This document shows positions 17,080 through 27,097 of a stretch of 64,000 bases of DNA, piece by piece. The position numbers and the translations under genes are program-made. A model generated the notes under the pieces. It had not been told where the DNA came from, did no database searches, and saw only the letters and a program-made list of their open reading frames with translations. Origin of the DNA: Bacillota bacterium (GTDB lineage: Bacteria > Bacillota > Clostridia > Christensenellales > SZUA-584); the NCBI GenBank assembly GCA_023416745.1, contig JAEZHF010000063.1, positions 1 through 64,000 of the forward strand, read 5' to 3'. Each line of letters opens with the position of its first letter. Position 1 is the first letter of the stretch.

Positions 17080-19100
17080 TCAATCCGGTGATATGTCCAG
17101 CGCCTTCATTAACTCGTCCAAGGTGTATAACGGTTGCCTGCATTGGTAATTCTCGCAGATATACACGGCAAACGGCCTGTCTGTTCTGTACTCGGACAGC
17201 ATCGGCAGTGCATCGGTCATTTCCTGGGTGTAGTCATACCAAAGCAGCGTTGTGTACGGCTCAAACTGACGTGCAATCATGCTGTACACTTCTGCCGCCT
17301 CCGCGCTGTCGGGTCGCGCCGTGATTATGATTTGCCGGTGTGGTGTGCCCTCGCCCAGCAACGCCGTCAGCAGGTGGATATGAGAAGGCGGCGAGCATTC
17401 CGCCAGAGGCAGCAGCGCTGCCAGCGCCTTCTCCAGCGCCTTACGCCATCTGTCCTCCCCTGTGAGCCAATGAAGGCGCTGCAGCGCCCAAACGGCGAAC
17501 GCGTTCCCAGACGGCATAGCGCCGTCGTAGGTATCGCGCGGGGACATCAGCAGAACTTCCGCGCCCTTAGGTGTCATTGCGAAGCCGCTCTCATCTGCGA
17601 ACAGCCTAAGCATACCTTCCGCCAACGTTCTGGACTTCTCCAGCCACTGGATGCTTCGCGTTGCGGCAAACAGCGCGAGCAGACCATTTATCATGTTGGC
17701 CCAATCAGCCAGAAACGCAGGGCCTCCGGGACCATTCAAATACGTACCGCAAGCAAGACCTTTGTCATCTGTCATGTGCGCCATCACGAACTGAGCTGCC
17801 GCTTCAGCGCTTCGAGTCAGCGCCGTTTCGCCCAACGCAACACCCGCGCGCGCCATTGCTTCTATCATCAGCCCGTTCCATGACGCCGACACTTTCATGT
17901 CCTTGAAGGGCGGTACGCGCTTTTTGCGGATACTGTACAGCTTGCTCATCAGCGCCACGTCACTCTCGTCCGGCTCGTCCGTAGTGCCGATTCGGTTGAG
18001 TATCGTTTTACCCTCGAAATTGCCCGCGGCAGTCAACCCCCAACGCACCTGAAGGCATTGAAGCTCTTCGATTGTCAGCGCTTCCGCCAGCTCCGCCTCG
18101 CCCCAGACGTAAAACTTTCCTTCCTCCCCTTCCGAATCGGCATCCTCCGCAGAATAGTACCCGCCATCCGGCGACTGCATATCGCGCATGATGTATTCGG
18201 CTGTATGCGTTGCGATGCGTTTATACACCGCATCCCCCGTGATCGCAGACATCTCAGCGTAAGCGCGCAGCAACAGCGCGTTATCGTACAGCATCTTTTC
18301 GAAATGCGGCACCAGCCAGCGCCCGTCCGTGGAATAGCGTGAGAAACCGCCGCCTACGGGGTCGAATATGCCGCCGCGCGCCATGCTTTTTAACGTATGC
18401 CCCGCTATATCCAGCGCATCCTTGTTTCCCTGAGCCTTCCATTCGTGCATCAGGAACATCATATAGTGCGGCATTGGAAACTTGGGTGCGGGCGAAAACC
18501 CGCCGAACTTCGGCTCATACATGGAACGCAGCGCCCGCGTCGCATCCATAAGCGCCTTTTCCGCGTCTCCCCCGCCTTCGGTTTTACCAGTTTCCAATAA
18601 AACCTGTGCAACCTTCTCGCTTTGCTCCGCTAAAGCCGTACGCTCCTCCTGCCACAGGCGCATTATCTGAGCCAGCAGGCTTTCCAGCCCGGTATGACCA
18701 TGCATGTTGTGCGGCGGCAGAGAGGTTCCCGCAAAAAAAGGCTTCTTTTGAGGCTCATGATGATGGTGAGCGGCCATCCGCCGGCTGCCCGTCATCGCCT
18801 GGCACACGCTCATGTACACCTCGTCGATGTCCGGGCGCTCCTCCCTTTCTACCTTGATAGACACGAAGCCGGCATTCAGCAGCTTTGCGATATCCTCGTT
18901 TTTAAAGCTCTCACGCTCCATTACATGACACCAATGACAGGTAGAATAGTTGATGGAGAAGAATACCGATTTATCCTCCTCTTTGGCTTTTCAAATGCTT
19001 CATTGCCCAACGGATACCAATCTACGGGGTTGTGGGTGTACTGAAGAAGATAGGGAGAGGACTCACTGGTTAATTTGTTGGACAGCATTTTAACTGACAT
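17080..19100 (-). pseudogene. YyaL/DUF255 thioredoxin-domain protein, frameshifted
   Basis: The family (about 670 residues) has an N-terminal thioredoxin-like domain and an alpha/alpha-barrel. The first part (from [13 protein letters not shown], to residue [20 protein letters not shown]) is in one frame; the rest, beginning in [14 protein letters not shown], is in another. A single base is missing near 18986. Downstream, the family block GSGGWPLTIIMSP is read as GSRRMAAHHHHEP because of one extra base near 18782 and one missing near 18752; these two compensate. Three indels in about 240 bases, in A- or C-runs, suggest assembly error or decay. From about 18750 to the end the frame is intact. 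Confidence 0.8.
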
Positions 19101-19116
19101 AGAAATCACTCCAGAG

Positions 19117-19131
19117 AACGTGTATCACGTT
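19117..19131 (-). promoter_or_regulatory. Perfect palindrome upstream of the YyaL-type gene
   Basis: AACGTG-TAT-CACGTT, a perfect 6-3-6 inverted repeat 17 bases before the start codon. It could be a repressor site overlapping the transcript start. Confidence 0.35.
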
Positions 19132-19227
19132 TACTATGCCCTGTTTGCCCTTTTTAATGAGTCGGAATTGATTTGGGATTATATACGACCGATTAGGGCG
19201 TTAATAACACAGCTCCGTGCCATGTGT

Positions 19228-20235
19228 TTACTCCATCTCAAACTTCACACGTCGATTAATGTCCGTCATCAGCACCGCAAACTGATTGAGATCCAGCGAC
19301 TGCGCACCGTCGGAGAGCGCTTCCGCCGGATTGTCGTGTGTCTCGATGACGAGGCCGTCCGCACCCACCGCAATGGCCGCGCGGGACAGCGGCGGCACCA
19401 GGCTGCGCAGGCCCGCTGCGTGGCTGGGGTCCACGAACACCGGCAGATGCGACTTCTGCTTGAGTATCGGCACGGCGGAGATGTCCAGCGTGTTGCGTGT
19501 AGCCGTCTCAAACGTGCGGATGCCGCGTTCGCAGAGTATTACGTCGGAATTTCCCGAAGCGACAATGTACTCCGCGCTCATCAAAAACTCCTCGATGGTG
19601 TTGGAGAAACCGCGCTTTAAGAGCACCGACTTGCCGAAGCGCCCCACCTCGCGCAGCAGGTCGAAGTTCTGCATATTGCGCGCGCCAATCTGGATCACGT
19701 CCACGTCATCGAACATCGGCAGCTGCGTCTGGTTCATGATCTCGGTCACGATGGGCAGCCCCGTTTCTTTTTTAGCAGCCAGCAGCAGCTCTATGCCCGT
19801 CTGTTTGAGACCGGGGAATGCGTATGGCGAGGTACGAGGCTTGAACGCGCCGCCGCGCAGCATGGATGCGCCGCTTTGCTTGACCGATCGCGCTACTGTC
19901 AGTATCTGCTCCTCACTTTCCACCGAGCATGGGCCGGAGATCACGTGGAAATAGCTTTCGCCCAGCGTCAGCTCGCCCACACTTACGTGTGTGTCCTCCG
20001 GATGGGCAACCCTGTTGACTGCCTTGTATGGTTCCGTCACGCGCTTGCCGTACGCCACGATGTCGTTGGTCTGCACCACGAGGTCCACGTCTATAGTGGC
20101 CGTGTTGCCGATGAGGCAGACCACCGTATGCTCCGTTCCCTTGCTGATGAACGTGGAAAAGCCGCTGGCTTCAATCTTTTTAATAAAGCTGTTAATCGCG
20201 TCCTCCGGAACGCCTTCCTTCAGCACAAAAACCAT
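19228..20235 (-). CDS. aroF: DAHP synthase, type I-beta with N-terminal regulatory domain
   Basis: A 335-residue 3-deoxy-7-phosphoheptulonate synthase: condenses phosphoenolpyruvate and erythrose 4-phosphate at the entry of the shikimate pathway. The first 70 residues form the ferredoxin-like domain seen in Thermotoga-type enzymes, which confers feedback control. The barrel shows [27 protein letters not shown] and DPSHAAG motifs. It lies 15 bases after trpA and ends the tryptophan operon, so precursor supply is under the same T-box control. Confidence 0.95.
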   Translation of the reverse strand: MVFVLKEGVPEDAINSFIKKIEASGFSTFISKGTEHTVVCLIGNTATIDVDLVVQTNDIVAYGKRVTEPYKAVNRVAHPEDTHVSVGELTLGESYFHVISGPCSVESEEQILTVARSVKQSGASMLRGGAFKPRTSPYAFPGLKQTGIELLLAAKKETGLPIVTEIMNQTQLPMFDDVDVIQIGARNMQNFDLLREVGRFGKSVLLKRGFSNTIEEFLMSAEYIVASGNSDVILCERGIRTFETATRNTLDISAVPILKQKSHLPVFVDPSHAAGLRSLVPPLSRAAIAVGADGLVIETHDNPAEALSDGAQSLDLNQFAVLMTDINRRVKFEME

Positions 20236-20250
20236 AAGTATCTCCTCTGA

Positions 20251-21027
20251 TCAAAAGCCTGACATCGCGGCCTTCATGCGGCAAACGTATTCGTTCACAG
20301 GTCTGATGCTGTCTCGCCCGTATTGAGCGACCAGCTGCACGATGGCACTGCCCACAATCACGCCATCTGCCAAAGCCGCCATCTCGCGTGCCTGTTCCGG
20401 CGTGGATATGCCGAAACCGATGGCGCATGGGATATCCTTCGCCGTCTTGATGCGGCGAACCATTGCACCGATGTCCGTGGTGATAGCACTGCGCACGCCG
20501 GTGACGCCCAGCGACGACACGCAATACACGAACCCTTGAGCCTCTGCCGCGATCATACCGATGCGTTCCTCCGATGTGGGCGCGATCAGCGATATCAGCC
20601 GCACATCGTTTGCTTCGCAGAAGGGCAGCAGTTCACTTCGTTCCTCAAACGGCAGATCAGGCACGATGATGGTGTCCACGCCGCATGCCGCGCAGTTGCA
20701 TAGAAATCGCTCAGCACTGTATACGTAGATGGGATTGATGTACGTCATGAAAGCCAGCGGCACATCCGTCTGCTGCCGCACGCGCTTCACCATGTCAAAT
20801 ATCTTGTCCGTGGTGGTGCCCGACGCCAGCGCACGCTCGTCTGCCTGCTGAATAACGACACCTTCCGCCACCGGGTCGGAGAACGGTATGCCCAGCTCAA
20901 TGAGGTCAGCACCAGCCTCTGCCATCGTGAGCACCAGCCGTTCCGTCGTTTCAAGATCGGGGTCGCCCGCTGTTACAAACGCGATAAACGCTTTCTTGTT
21001 TTCAAATGCCTGATGCAGCTTATTCAT
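20251..21027 (-). CDS. trpA: Tryptophan synthase alpha chain
   Basis: A 258-residue TIM-barrel protein that releases indole from indole-3-glycerol phosphate and channels it to TrpB. The motifs [15 protein letters not shown] (with catalytic Asp/Glu), VPDLPFEE and GFGISTPEQ are present. Its start overlaps the trpB stop by eight bases. Confidence 0.96.
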   Translation of the reverse strand: MNKLHQAFENKKAFIAFVTAGDPDLETTERLVLTMAEAGADLIELGIPFSDPVAEGVVIQQADERALASGTTTDKIFDMVKRVRQQTDVPLAFMTYINPIYVYSAERFLCNCAACGVDTIIVPDLPFEERSELLPFCEANDVRLISLIAPTSEERIGMIAAEAQGFVYCVSSLGVTGVRSAITTDIGAMVRRIKTAKDIPCAIGFGISTPEQAREMAALADGVIVGSAIVQLVAQYGRDSIRPVNEYVCRMKAAMSGF

Positions 21028-22201
21028 GGATGTTCACCCCCTTATATCTGGCGATGGCCGCTACATCCTTATCGCCGCGCCCGGACAGGTTGATGACGAT
21101 GATCTGATCCTTGCTCATCGTGGGCGCAAGTTTTTTCGCATACGCCACGGCGTGTGCGCTCTCCACCGCAGGAATGATGCCCTCCGTCCGCGCGAGGTAT
21201 TCGAACGCGTCCACTGCCTCGTCGTCCGTCACCGGTATGTATTCCGCGCGGCCGATCTCATGCAGATGCGCATGCTCCGGCCCGATGCCCGGGTAGTCCA
21301 GCCCCGCCGATATCGAATACACCGGCGCGATCTGGCCGTATTCGTCCTGACAGAAAAGCGACTTCATGCCGTGGAATATTCCCCTCGTTCCGTTCGCAAC
21401 GGTCGCGGCGTTCTGCGGCGTGTCCACGCCATGCCCCGCCGCTTCGCAGCCGATCAGCCGCACTGACGGATCGCCGATGAAGTCGTAGAACAGCCCTATC
21501 GCATTGCTGCCGCCGCCCACGCACGCCACCAGCGCGTCGGGCAGACAGCCCTCTTTCTCCAGCAGCTGCTGACGCACCTCTTTGCCAATTACGCACTGAA
21601 AGTCGCGTACCATCATGGGAAACGGGTGCGGCCCCATCACCGAACCAAACACGTAATGTGTATCATCGATGCGCTGTGTCCATTCGCGCATGGCTGCGTT
21701 GACCGCGTCCTTGAGCGTTTGCGTGCCAGACGTCACCGCGTGCACCTTTGCTCCCAGCAGCTCCATACGGAACACGTTAAGCGCCTGCCGCTCGGTGTCC
21801 TCTTTGCCCATGAATATCTCGCACTCTAACCCGAAGTACGCCGCCGCGGTGGCTGTTGCCACGCCGTGCTGGCCTGCGCCCGTTTCCGCTATCACGCGCG
21901 TTTTACCCATCCGCTTCGCCAGCAGCGCCTGACCCAGCACGTTGTTGATCTTGTGCGAGCCGGTGTGATTCAAATCCTCGCGCTTGAGATATATCTTCGC
22001 GCCGCCGAGATCTGCCGTCATCTTCGCTGCGTGGTACAGCAACGAAGGCCGCCCGGCATAGTCCTTCATCAGCGCATCCAGCTCCGTGCAGAACGCGGGG
22101 TCGTCTTTGTAATGCAGGTACGCTTGTTCTACCTCAATCACGGCGTTCATCAGCGTTTCGGGGATGTACTGCCCGCCAAACGCGCCAAACCGTCCATTCA
22201 T
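21020..22201 (-). CDS. trpB: Tryptophan synthase beta chain
   Basis: A 393-residue pyridoxal-phosphate enzyme joining indole and serine. The PLP lysine lies in [10 protein letters not shown] (about residue 85), ETGAGQHG and the phosphate-binding [10 protein letters not shown] are intact. Length fits the standard TrpB1 type. It overlaps trpF by four bases (ATGA) and trpA by eight. Confidence 0.97.
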   Translation of the reverse strand: MNGRFGAFGGQYIPETLMNAVIEVEQAYLHYKDDPAFCTELDALMKDYAGRPSLLYHAAKMTADLGGAKIYLKREDLNHTGSHKINNVLGQALLAKRMGKTRVIAETGAGQHGVATATAAAYFGLECEIFMGKEDTERQALNVFRMELLGAKVHAVTSGTQTLKDAVNAAMREWTQRIDDTHYVFGSVMGPHPFPMMVRDFQCVIGKEVRQQLLEKEGCLPDALVACVGGGSNAIGLFYDFIGDPSVRLIGCEAAGHGVDTPQNAATVANGTRGIFHGMKSLFCQDEYGQIAPVYSISAGLDYPGIGPEHAHLHEIGRAEYIPVTDDEAVDAFEYLARTEGIIPAVESAHAVAYAKKLAPTMSKDQIIVINLSGRGDKDVAAIARYKGVNIHE

Positions 22202-22812
22202 ATTGTCACGCTCCTTACGATATTCACCAGTTCGATGATCTTTTCCTTGTCCTTCATGCCGTCCGTTTCTGCGCCGCTGCTCACATCAATGGCATAAGGG
22301 TTCAGCTTAAGTGCTCCGCGGATGTTCTCCGGATTGATGCCCCCCGCGAGGAAGTACAGCTTGCTCAGCTTTGGCAGCAGCGCCCAGTCGAAGCATTCTC
22401 CGCTGCCGCCCGCCCGCTGCGGGTGATAAGCGTCCAGCAGCAGATAGTCGCACGGCAGGTCTTGCGCCGACAGCACCTGCTGTGTACTCTGCACCCGTAC
22501 CGCCTTGATGATGGGCGCCGCGGTTTTCGACCGCAGCCGCTCGATGTATATCGCGTCCTCGCTGCCGTGCAGCTGGATGACGCCGATTACTCCGTCGTTG
22601 GCCAACGTCGTCACTTCGTCCGCATCCGCGTCCACGAAAACGCCTACCGCTTTGATGCGTGTGTCCAGTCGTTGTTTGATAGCTGCCGCCTGCATCCGCG
22701 TCACCTTGCGGCGGCTGTCCGCAAACACAAAGCCGATATAGTCAGGCAGCGCCTCGTTCACATAATCCGAGTCCTCCGGGCGGAACAGCCCGCATATCTT
22801 AATCTTTGTCAT
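22198..22812 (-). CDS. trpF: Phosphoribosylanthranilate isomerase
   Basis: A 204-residue TIM barrel starting [15 protein letters not shown], with the catalytic Cys7 in KICGL and the catalytic Asp in VGVFVDAD. The C-terminal [10 protein letters not shown] phosphate-binding loop is conserved. Overlaps trpC and trpB by four bases each. Confidence 0.95.
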   Translation of the reverse strand: MTKIKICGLFRPEDSDYVNEALPDYIGFVFADSRRKVTRMQAAAIKQRLDTRIKAVGVFVDADADEVTTLANDGVIGVIQLHGSEDAIYIERLRSKTAAPIIKAVRVQSTQQVLSAQDLPCDYLLLDAYHPQRAGGSGECFDWALLPKLSKLYFLAGGINPENIRGALKLNPYAIDVSSGAETDGMKDKEKIIELVNIVRSVTI

Positions 22813-23591
22813 GACGCGCCGCCTTTAAGTGCGGACAGTGCCGCCTTTTTATCCGGGCTGCGCATCAGCGTTTCACCGATCAGCACCGCGTCAACTCCCG
22901 CTTCGCGCAGCCGGGCGATATCCGCGCCGTCCCGTATGCCGCTCTCTGCCACAAAGACGATATCTTTTGGCACCATCGGTCTCAAGCGGATACATGTGTT
23001 CAAATCCACTTCAAAACTTTGCAGATTCCTATTGTTGACGCCCACGATGCGCGCGCCCGCGTTCAGCGCGGACTTAATCTCTGCCTCGGTGTGCGCCTCC
23101 ACCAGCGCCGATAGCCCCAGCACGTCACAAATGCCGATGTAATCCCGCAGTGTCGGCGCTTCAAGCAGCGAACAGATCAGCAGCACTGCGTCCGCGCCGA
23201 TGGTTTTGGCCTCGTACAACTGGTATTCGTCCACCGTGAAGTCCGTGCGCAGCACTGGGATGCCGATGCTTTCATGTATCTTCGTCAAGTACGCGTCGCT
23301 GCCGAGGAAGAATTCCGGCTCTGTCAGCACCGAGACAGCGTCCGCCCCGGCAAATTCGTACTCACGTGCGATGTCCAGATACGGGAAATCTGGCGCGATC
23401 AGCCCCTTGGAGGGTGATGCCTTTTTCACCTCGCAGATAAACGCCATTTCTTCCTTCTTCAGGGCGCGTTCGAAAATACAATCCCCTTTGGACAATGCCA
23501 GCGCCTGTTCACGCAGTGCATGCAGCGGATTAATCTCTTTGGCGGCGGTCACGCGCTTGTGTGCCGCCGCTGCGATGGTATCCAGTATCAT
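22809..23591 (-). CDS. trpC: Indole-3-glycerol phosphate synthase
   Basis: A 260-residue enzyme with FICEVKKASPSKG, the catalytic lysine and glutamate positions of the family, and GVNNRNLQSFEVD. The ATG at 23591 overlaps the trpD stop (ATGA); 43 further codons open upstream lie inside trpD and are not used. It is a separate gene from trpF, unlike the E. coli fusion. Confidence 0.95.
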   Translation of the reverse strand: MILDTIAAAAHKRVTAAKEINPLHALREQALALSKGDCIFERALKKEEMAFICEVKKASPSKGLIAPDFPYLDIAREYEFAGADAVSVLTEPEFFLGSDAYLTKIHESIGIPVLRTDFTVDEYQLYEAKTIGADAVLLICSLLEAPTLRDYIGICDVLGLSALVEAHTEAEIKSALNAGARIVGVNNRNLQSFEVDLNTCIRLRPMVPKDIVFVAESGIRDGADIARLREAGVDAVLIGETLMRSPDKKAALSALKGGAS

Positions 23592-24604
23592 GACTTCGCT
23601 CCGTTCGTCGCCTGAACAAATTCGTACAGCTTCGCCAGCGCCGCCCCGCTGTCGATGGTCTGCGCCGCCAGCGCCACGCCCTCCGCGATGGTGTCCGCTT
23701 TTCCTGCGATATACAGACATGCACCCGTATTAAACAACACAATGTTACGCCGCGCACTCTTATCGCCGCCAAGCACCGCTTTGGCGATTTTCGCGTTCGC
23801 CGCCGCGTTGCCGCCGGTGATGTCGCCCATGGCGCACAGCTCAAGGCCGTAGTCGCGCGGGTCCAGCTTATAACAGCTAATTTGACCGTCTTTGATCTCG
23901 TATACCTGCGTGGCGGCGCTTAGCGTAATCTCGTCGAGACCGTCATCGCCGTGCACCACCAATGCGCGCTTGACGCCAAGGTTCATCAGTGTCTGCGCCA
24001 GCGGCTCCATCAACGCTTTGTTGTATACGCCCAGCAGCTGCAGCGTCGCGCCCGCAGGGTTGGCGAGCGGCCCTAAGATATTGAATATCGTGCGAGTGCC
24101 CAACTCCCGCCTCACCGGAGCCGCGTGTTTCATCGAGGTATGATAAACCGGCGCAAACATGAAGCAGATGCCCGTGTCGGCCAGCACCTTTGCGTTCTGC
24201 TCTGCCGTGAGGTTCAGCTTCACGCCCAGCGTTTCCAATACATCCGCCGCGCCGCATTTGCTGGACACGCTGCGGTTGCCGTGCTTGGCAACTGGAACAC
24301 CCGCCGCCGCAATCACGAAAGCGGAAACGGTGGATATGTTGAATGTAAACGCCTCGTCGCCGCCGGTGCCCACGATGTCCAGCACCTCCAGATCGTGCGG
24401 AAGCTTTGTTCCGCATTCTCGCATAGCCGCAGCACACGCTGTGATCTCACCCACGCTCTCGCCTTTCATGCGCAGCGCTGTCAGAAACGCGGCAATCTGC
24501 GCCGGTGTGGCCGTGCCTTGCATAATCTCCAGCATGGCTTGACGCGCCATTTCATATGGCAGGTCGTTCTTATCTATCGCGAATCTGATGGCTTCCTGTA
24601 TCAT
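23588..24604 (-). CDS. trpD: Anthranilate phosphoribosyltransferase
   Basis: A 338-residue enzyme that transfers phosphoribose to anthranilate. The PRPP-binding GTGGD and NISTVSAFV segments (about 80-100), KHGNRSVSSKCGAADVLE, and PVRRELGTRTIFNILGPL motifs are present. It is not fused to trpG. Four-base overlaps with both neighbours. Confidence 0.96.
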   Translation of the reverse strand: MIQEAIRFAIDKNDLPYEMARQAMLEIMQGTATPAQIAAFLTALRMKGESVGEITACAAAMRECGTKLPHDLEVLDIVGTGGDEAFTFNISTVSAFVIAAAGVPVAKHGNRSVSSKCGAADVLETLGVKLNLTAEQNAKVLADTGICFMFAPVYHTSMKHAAPVRRELGTRTIFNILGPLANPAGATLQLLGVYNKALMEPLAQTLMNLGVKRALVVHGDDGLDEITLSAATQVYEIKDGQISCYKLDPRDYGLELCAMGDITGGNAAANAKIAKAVLGGDKSARRNIVLFNTGACLYIAGKADTIAEGVALAAQTIDSGAALAKLYEFVQATNGAKS

Positions 24605-25182
24605 TTTGCTCCCTCCAGACCAAGGAAATTTCTCATGATGACATCCCCCTGCGGCGTTAACACCGACTCGGGATGGAACTGTACGCCGTAAACCGCGTAC
24701 CGCTCATGCCGCACCGCCATCACCTCGCCGATCTCGTCGTCCTCCGCAATCACGATCAGGTCGTCCGACACCGTATCGCGCGCGGCGACAAGTGAGTGGT
24801 AACGCGCCGCATCGATCGACGGGGGCAGTCCCGCGAACAGCGCATCCTCTGCCGATATGCGGATGCGGCTCTTCTTGCCGTGCATGAGCTTCTTTGCGTG
24901 GGTGACGGTCGCGCCAAACACCTCGCAGATGGCCTGATGCCCCAGGCACACACCGAGTATCGGCGCCTTACCCGCAAAATACGCGATCACGTCCTCGCAG
25001 ATACCCGCGTCCTTGGGGTAGCCGGGGCCGGGCGAAAGCAGTATGTGCGACGGGCGCAGTACCTCGATTTCCGCCACGGTCAGCGCGTCGTTTCGCACCA
25101 CATGAACATCCGGGTTGATGCCCGCGGTCAACTGGTACAGGTTATACGTAAAGCTGTCGTAGTTATCTATCAGCAGTATCAT
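24601..25182 (-). CDS. trpG: Anthranilate synthase glutamine amidotransferase subunit
   Basis: A 193-residue class I amidotransferase supplying ammonia to TrpE. The nucleophilic cysteine is in GVCLGHQ (about residue 79) and the His/Glu pair in QFHPESVLTPQG. It could also serve p-aminobenzoate synthase, as in Bacillus, where the gene is shared. Four-base overlaps with trpE and trpD. Confidence 0.94.
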   Translation of the reverse strand: MILLIDNYDSFTYNLYQLTAGINPDVHVVRNDALTVAEIEVLRPSHILLSPGPGYPKDAGICEDVIAYFAGKAPILGVCLGHQAICEVFGATVTHAKKLMHGKKSRIRISAEDALFAGLPPSIDAARYHSLVAARDTVSDDLIVIAEDDEIGEVMAVRHERYAVYGVQFHPESVLTPQGDVIMRNFLGLEGAK

Positions 25183-26639
25183 TCGTCATCCACCTCGCTC
25201 GCTCTCATGATGGCGTCCATCACAGCCTTGGCCTTGTTACCCGACTCCGCGTATTCTGTCTCCAGTATGCTGTCTGCCACGATGCCGCCGCCCGCTTGAA
25301 CGGTCACGCTGCCGTTTTCCTTCACCGCCATGCGGATGGCAATGCAGGTGTCGAGGTTGCCGGAGAAGTCAATGTATCCCAGTGCGCCGCCGTAGATGCC
25401 GCGCGGCCCGTTCTCCAGCTCCTCGATGATCTGGCAGGCGCGTATCTTTGGTGCGCCCGACAGAGTGCCTGCTGGCAGTATCGCTTCCACCGCGTCCAGT
25501 GCGTCGCAGTCCGGACGGATGTCTCCCTCCACGCGGGACGCGATATGCATGATGCGCGAATACCGGTGGATCATCATATAATCCATCACCTTCACCGAAG
25601 CGATGTTGGAGATGCGTCCGAGATCATTGCGGGCGAGATCCACCAGCATGTTGTGCTCTGACAGCTCCTTCTCGTCGGCCAGCAGCTCGGTTTCCAGCAC
25701 CCTATCCTCCTCGTCTGATGTGCCGCGAGGGCGTGAGCCCGCCACTGGGAAGGTGGCCAGCCGTCCCTTGTGCAGCCGCACCAGTGTTTCGGGCGATGTG
25801 CTCATGATTTCAAGGCCGTCAATATGCATATAGACCATGTATGGCGAGGGGTTGGTGGTGCGCAGCACGCGGTAGGCGTTGATGAGGCTGCCGTTGTACG
25901 TGCTCTCAAAGCGCCGCGATATCACCGCCTGGAATATGTCGCCATCGATGATGTACTCCTTTGTTTTTTCCACCACTTTGCAGTAATATTCCCGAGAAAT
26001 GTTGCAGGTAAATTCCGGCCTGGCTTCCGTGCGCAGGCGAGGCAGCGGCTGCTTGTCATAGATGATGCGTACGATGCGCTCAATCTCAGACACCGCCTTG
26101 CCGTAGTCCTCCATCACACGATCCGCCTTCATGTTGACCACAATGCATATCTTCTGCTTTAAGTGGTCGTAAGCAATCACCTTGTCGAACAGCATCAGAT
26201 CGAAGTCATTACCGGAGGCCTTAATATTCAGCACCGGCTCGGCATAGCCGATCATCGCGTAGGCGAAGTAGCCCACCAGCCCGCCGGTGAAGGGCGGCAT
26301 GTCGGGCAGCGACGGCGCGCGATAGGCCGACATCACCTCGCGCACCACCTCCAGTGGTTTTTGCGTGTTCACCTTCCTGACGGAATTGCTTTCGGAAATG
26401 GTCACCTCGCCGTCCTTGCAGACGAGGCGCATCACGGGGTCGAACCCGAGGAACGAATACCGTGCCCATTTCTCACCGCCCTCAATGCTCTCCAGCAGGA
26501 AATACCGGTCTGAAAGCGCAGTCAGTTTGCGCAGCAGCGTAATGGGCGTGATGATGTCCGCATATATCTCCTTGCAGACCGGTATCGTGCTGTAATGTTT
26601 GGCGAGCTCCTGTATCGTCTCGCACTCTGGTCTGATCAT
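25179..26639 (-). CDS. trpE: Anthranilate synthase component I
   Basis: A 486-residue chorismate-using enzyme. The N-terminal LLES tryptophan-feedback motif occurs in YFLLESIEGG, and the C-terminal chorismate-binding block (IVADSILETEYAE, GAPKIRACQII) is complete. The start at 26639 is chosen because AGAGGAG precedes it; the 37-codon in-frame extension would run into the T-box terminator. First gene of the operon. Confidence 0.96.
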   Translation of the reverse strand: MIRPECETIQELAKHYSTIPVCKEIYADIITPITLLRKLTALSDRYFLLESIEGGEKWARYSFLGFDPVMRLVCKDGEVTISESNSVRKVNTQKPLEVVREVMSAYRAPSLPDMPPFTGGLVGYFAYAMIGYAEPVLNIKASGNDFDLMLFDKVIAYDHLKQKICIVVNMKADRVMEDYGKAVSEIERIVRIIYDKQPLPRLRTEARPEFTCNISREYYCKVVEKTKEYIIDGDIFQAVISRRFESTYNGSLINAYRVLRTTNPSPYMVYMHIDGLEIMSTSPETLVRLHKGRLATFPVAGSRPRGTSDEEDRVLETELLADEKELSEHNMLVDLARNDLGRISNIASVKVMDYMMIHRYSRIMHIASRVEGDIRPDCDALDAVEAILPAGTLSGAPKIRACQIIEELENGPRGIYGGALGYIDFSGNLDTCIAIRMAVKENGSVTVQAGGGIVADSILETEYAESGNKAKAVMDAIMRASEVDDE

Positions 26640-26671
26640 TCTCGCTCTCCTCTCGTCTCCTCTATGTTTGC

Positions 26672-26950
26672 AATAAAAAAAGCCTTCGTCCCTGTAAGGG
26701 ACAAAAGCTGCAATAAGCTCCTGCGGTACCACCCAAATTGATGAAATCAATCATCCTCTCGTTTTGCACACCGTCATGCACACCCCGCTGATAACGGACA
26801 GGGCTCCCGTCGGCGTCTACTCCCAACTCCAAAAACCGGTTTCAAGCCGCCCTCGCAAGACCATTCACTCTAGACCTGTGCTGCCGCACTCCCACCACCG
26901 GCGGCTCTCTGGATACACCCGAATCTGGCTACTTTTCTTGCTCAAAGGTT
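26672..26950 (-). promoter_or_regulatory. T-box leader (tRNA-Trp type) of the trp operon
   Basis: Read on the minus strand, the leader contains AGAGAG (26905-26910), a GGTGGT apical element, a candidate specifier TGG (26861-26863, in GTGAATGG), the T-box sequence GGGTGGTACCGC (26722-26733), and a terminator whose arms (26682-26693 and 26698-26709) precede a run of seven T. Uncharged tRNA-Trp pairing should favour the antiterminator and switch on trpE through aroF. The T-box bulge reads TGGT. The element and location are clear; the exact specifier register is an inference. Confidence 0.88.
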
Positions 26951-26952
26951 TG

Positions 26953-27084
26953 TTATATTATATTCACGCCCCTCATAATTGTCAAGCCAAAATTATGCTG
27001 TGAGTCCTCAATAGCCGCCAGATAGTCATTAAAGGTTTCCATCAACTCGTTTTCCCAATGCTTGTTGTATCCATTATAACACAC
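26953..27084 (-). CDS. Possible 43-residue protein between the repair pair and the trp promoter
   Basis: A GTG start at 27084 has GAGGAG six bases ahead. The frame encodes a non-repetitive acidic peptide starting MCYNGYNKHWENELMETF. It ends within the trp promoter -10 hexamer. The start lies 14 bases after the preceding gene's stop, so translation coupling is possible. I recognise no family, and the short length means chance is not excluded; it may be a remnant. Confidence 0.3.
   Translation of the reverse strand: MCYNGYNKHWENELMETFNDYLAAIEDSQHNFGLTIMRGVNII
26957..26985 (-). promoter_or_regulatory. Consensus sigma-A promoter of the trp operon
   Basis: TTGACA (26980-26985), 17 bases, TATAAT (26957-26962) on the minus strand: a full consensus, fitting control by the T-box rather than by a repressor. 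Confidence 0.85.
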
Positions 27085-27097
27085 CTGGGTCTCCTCA

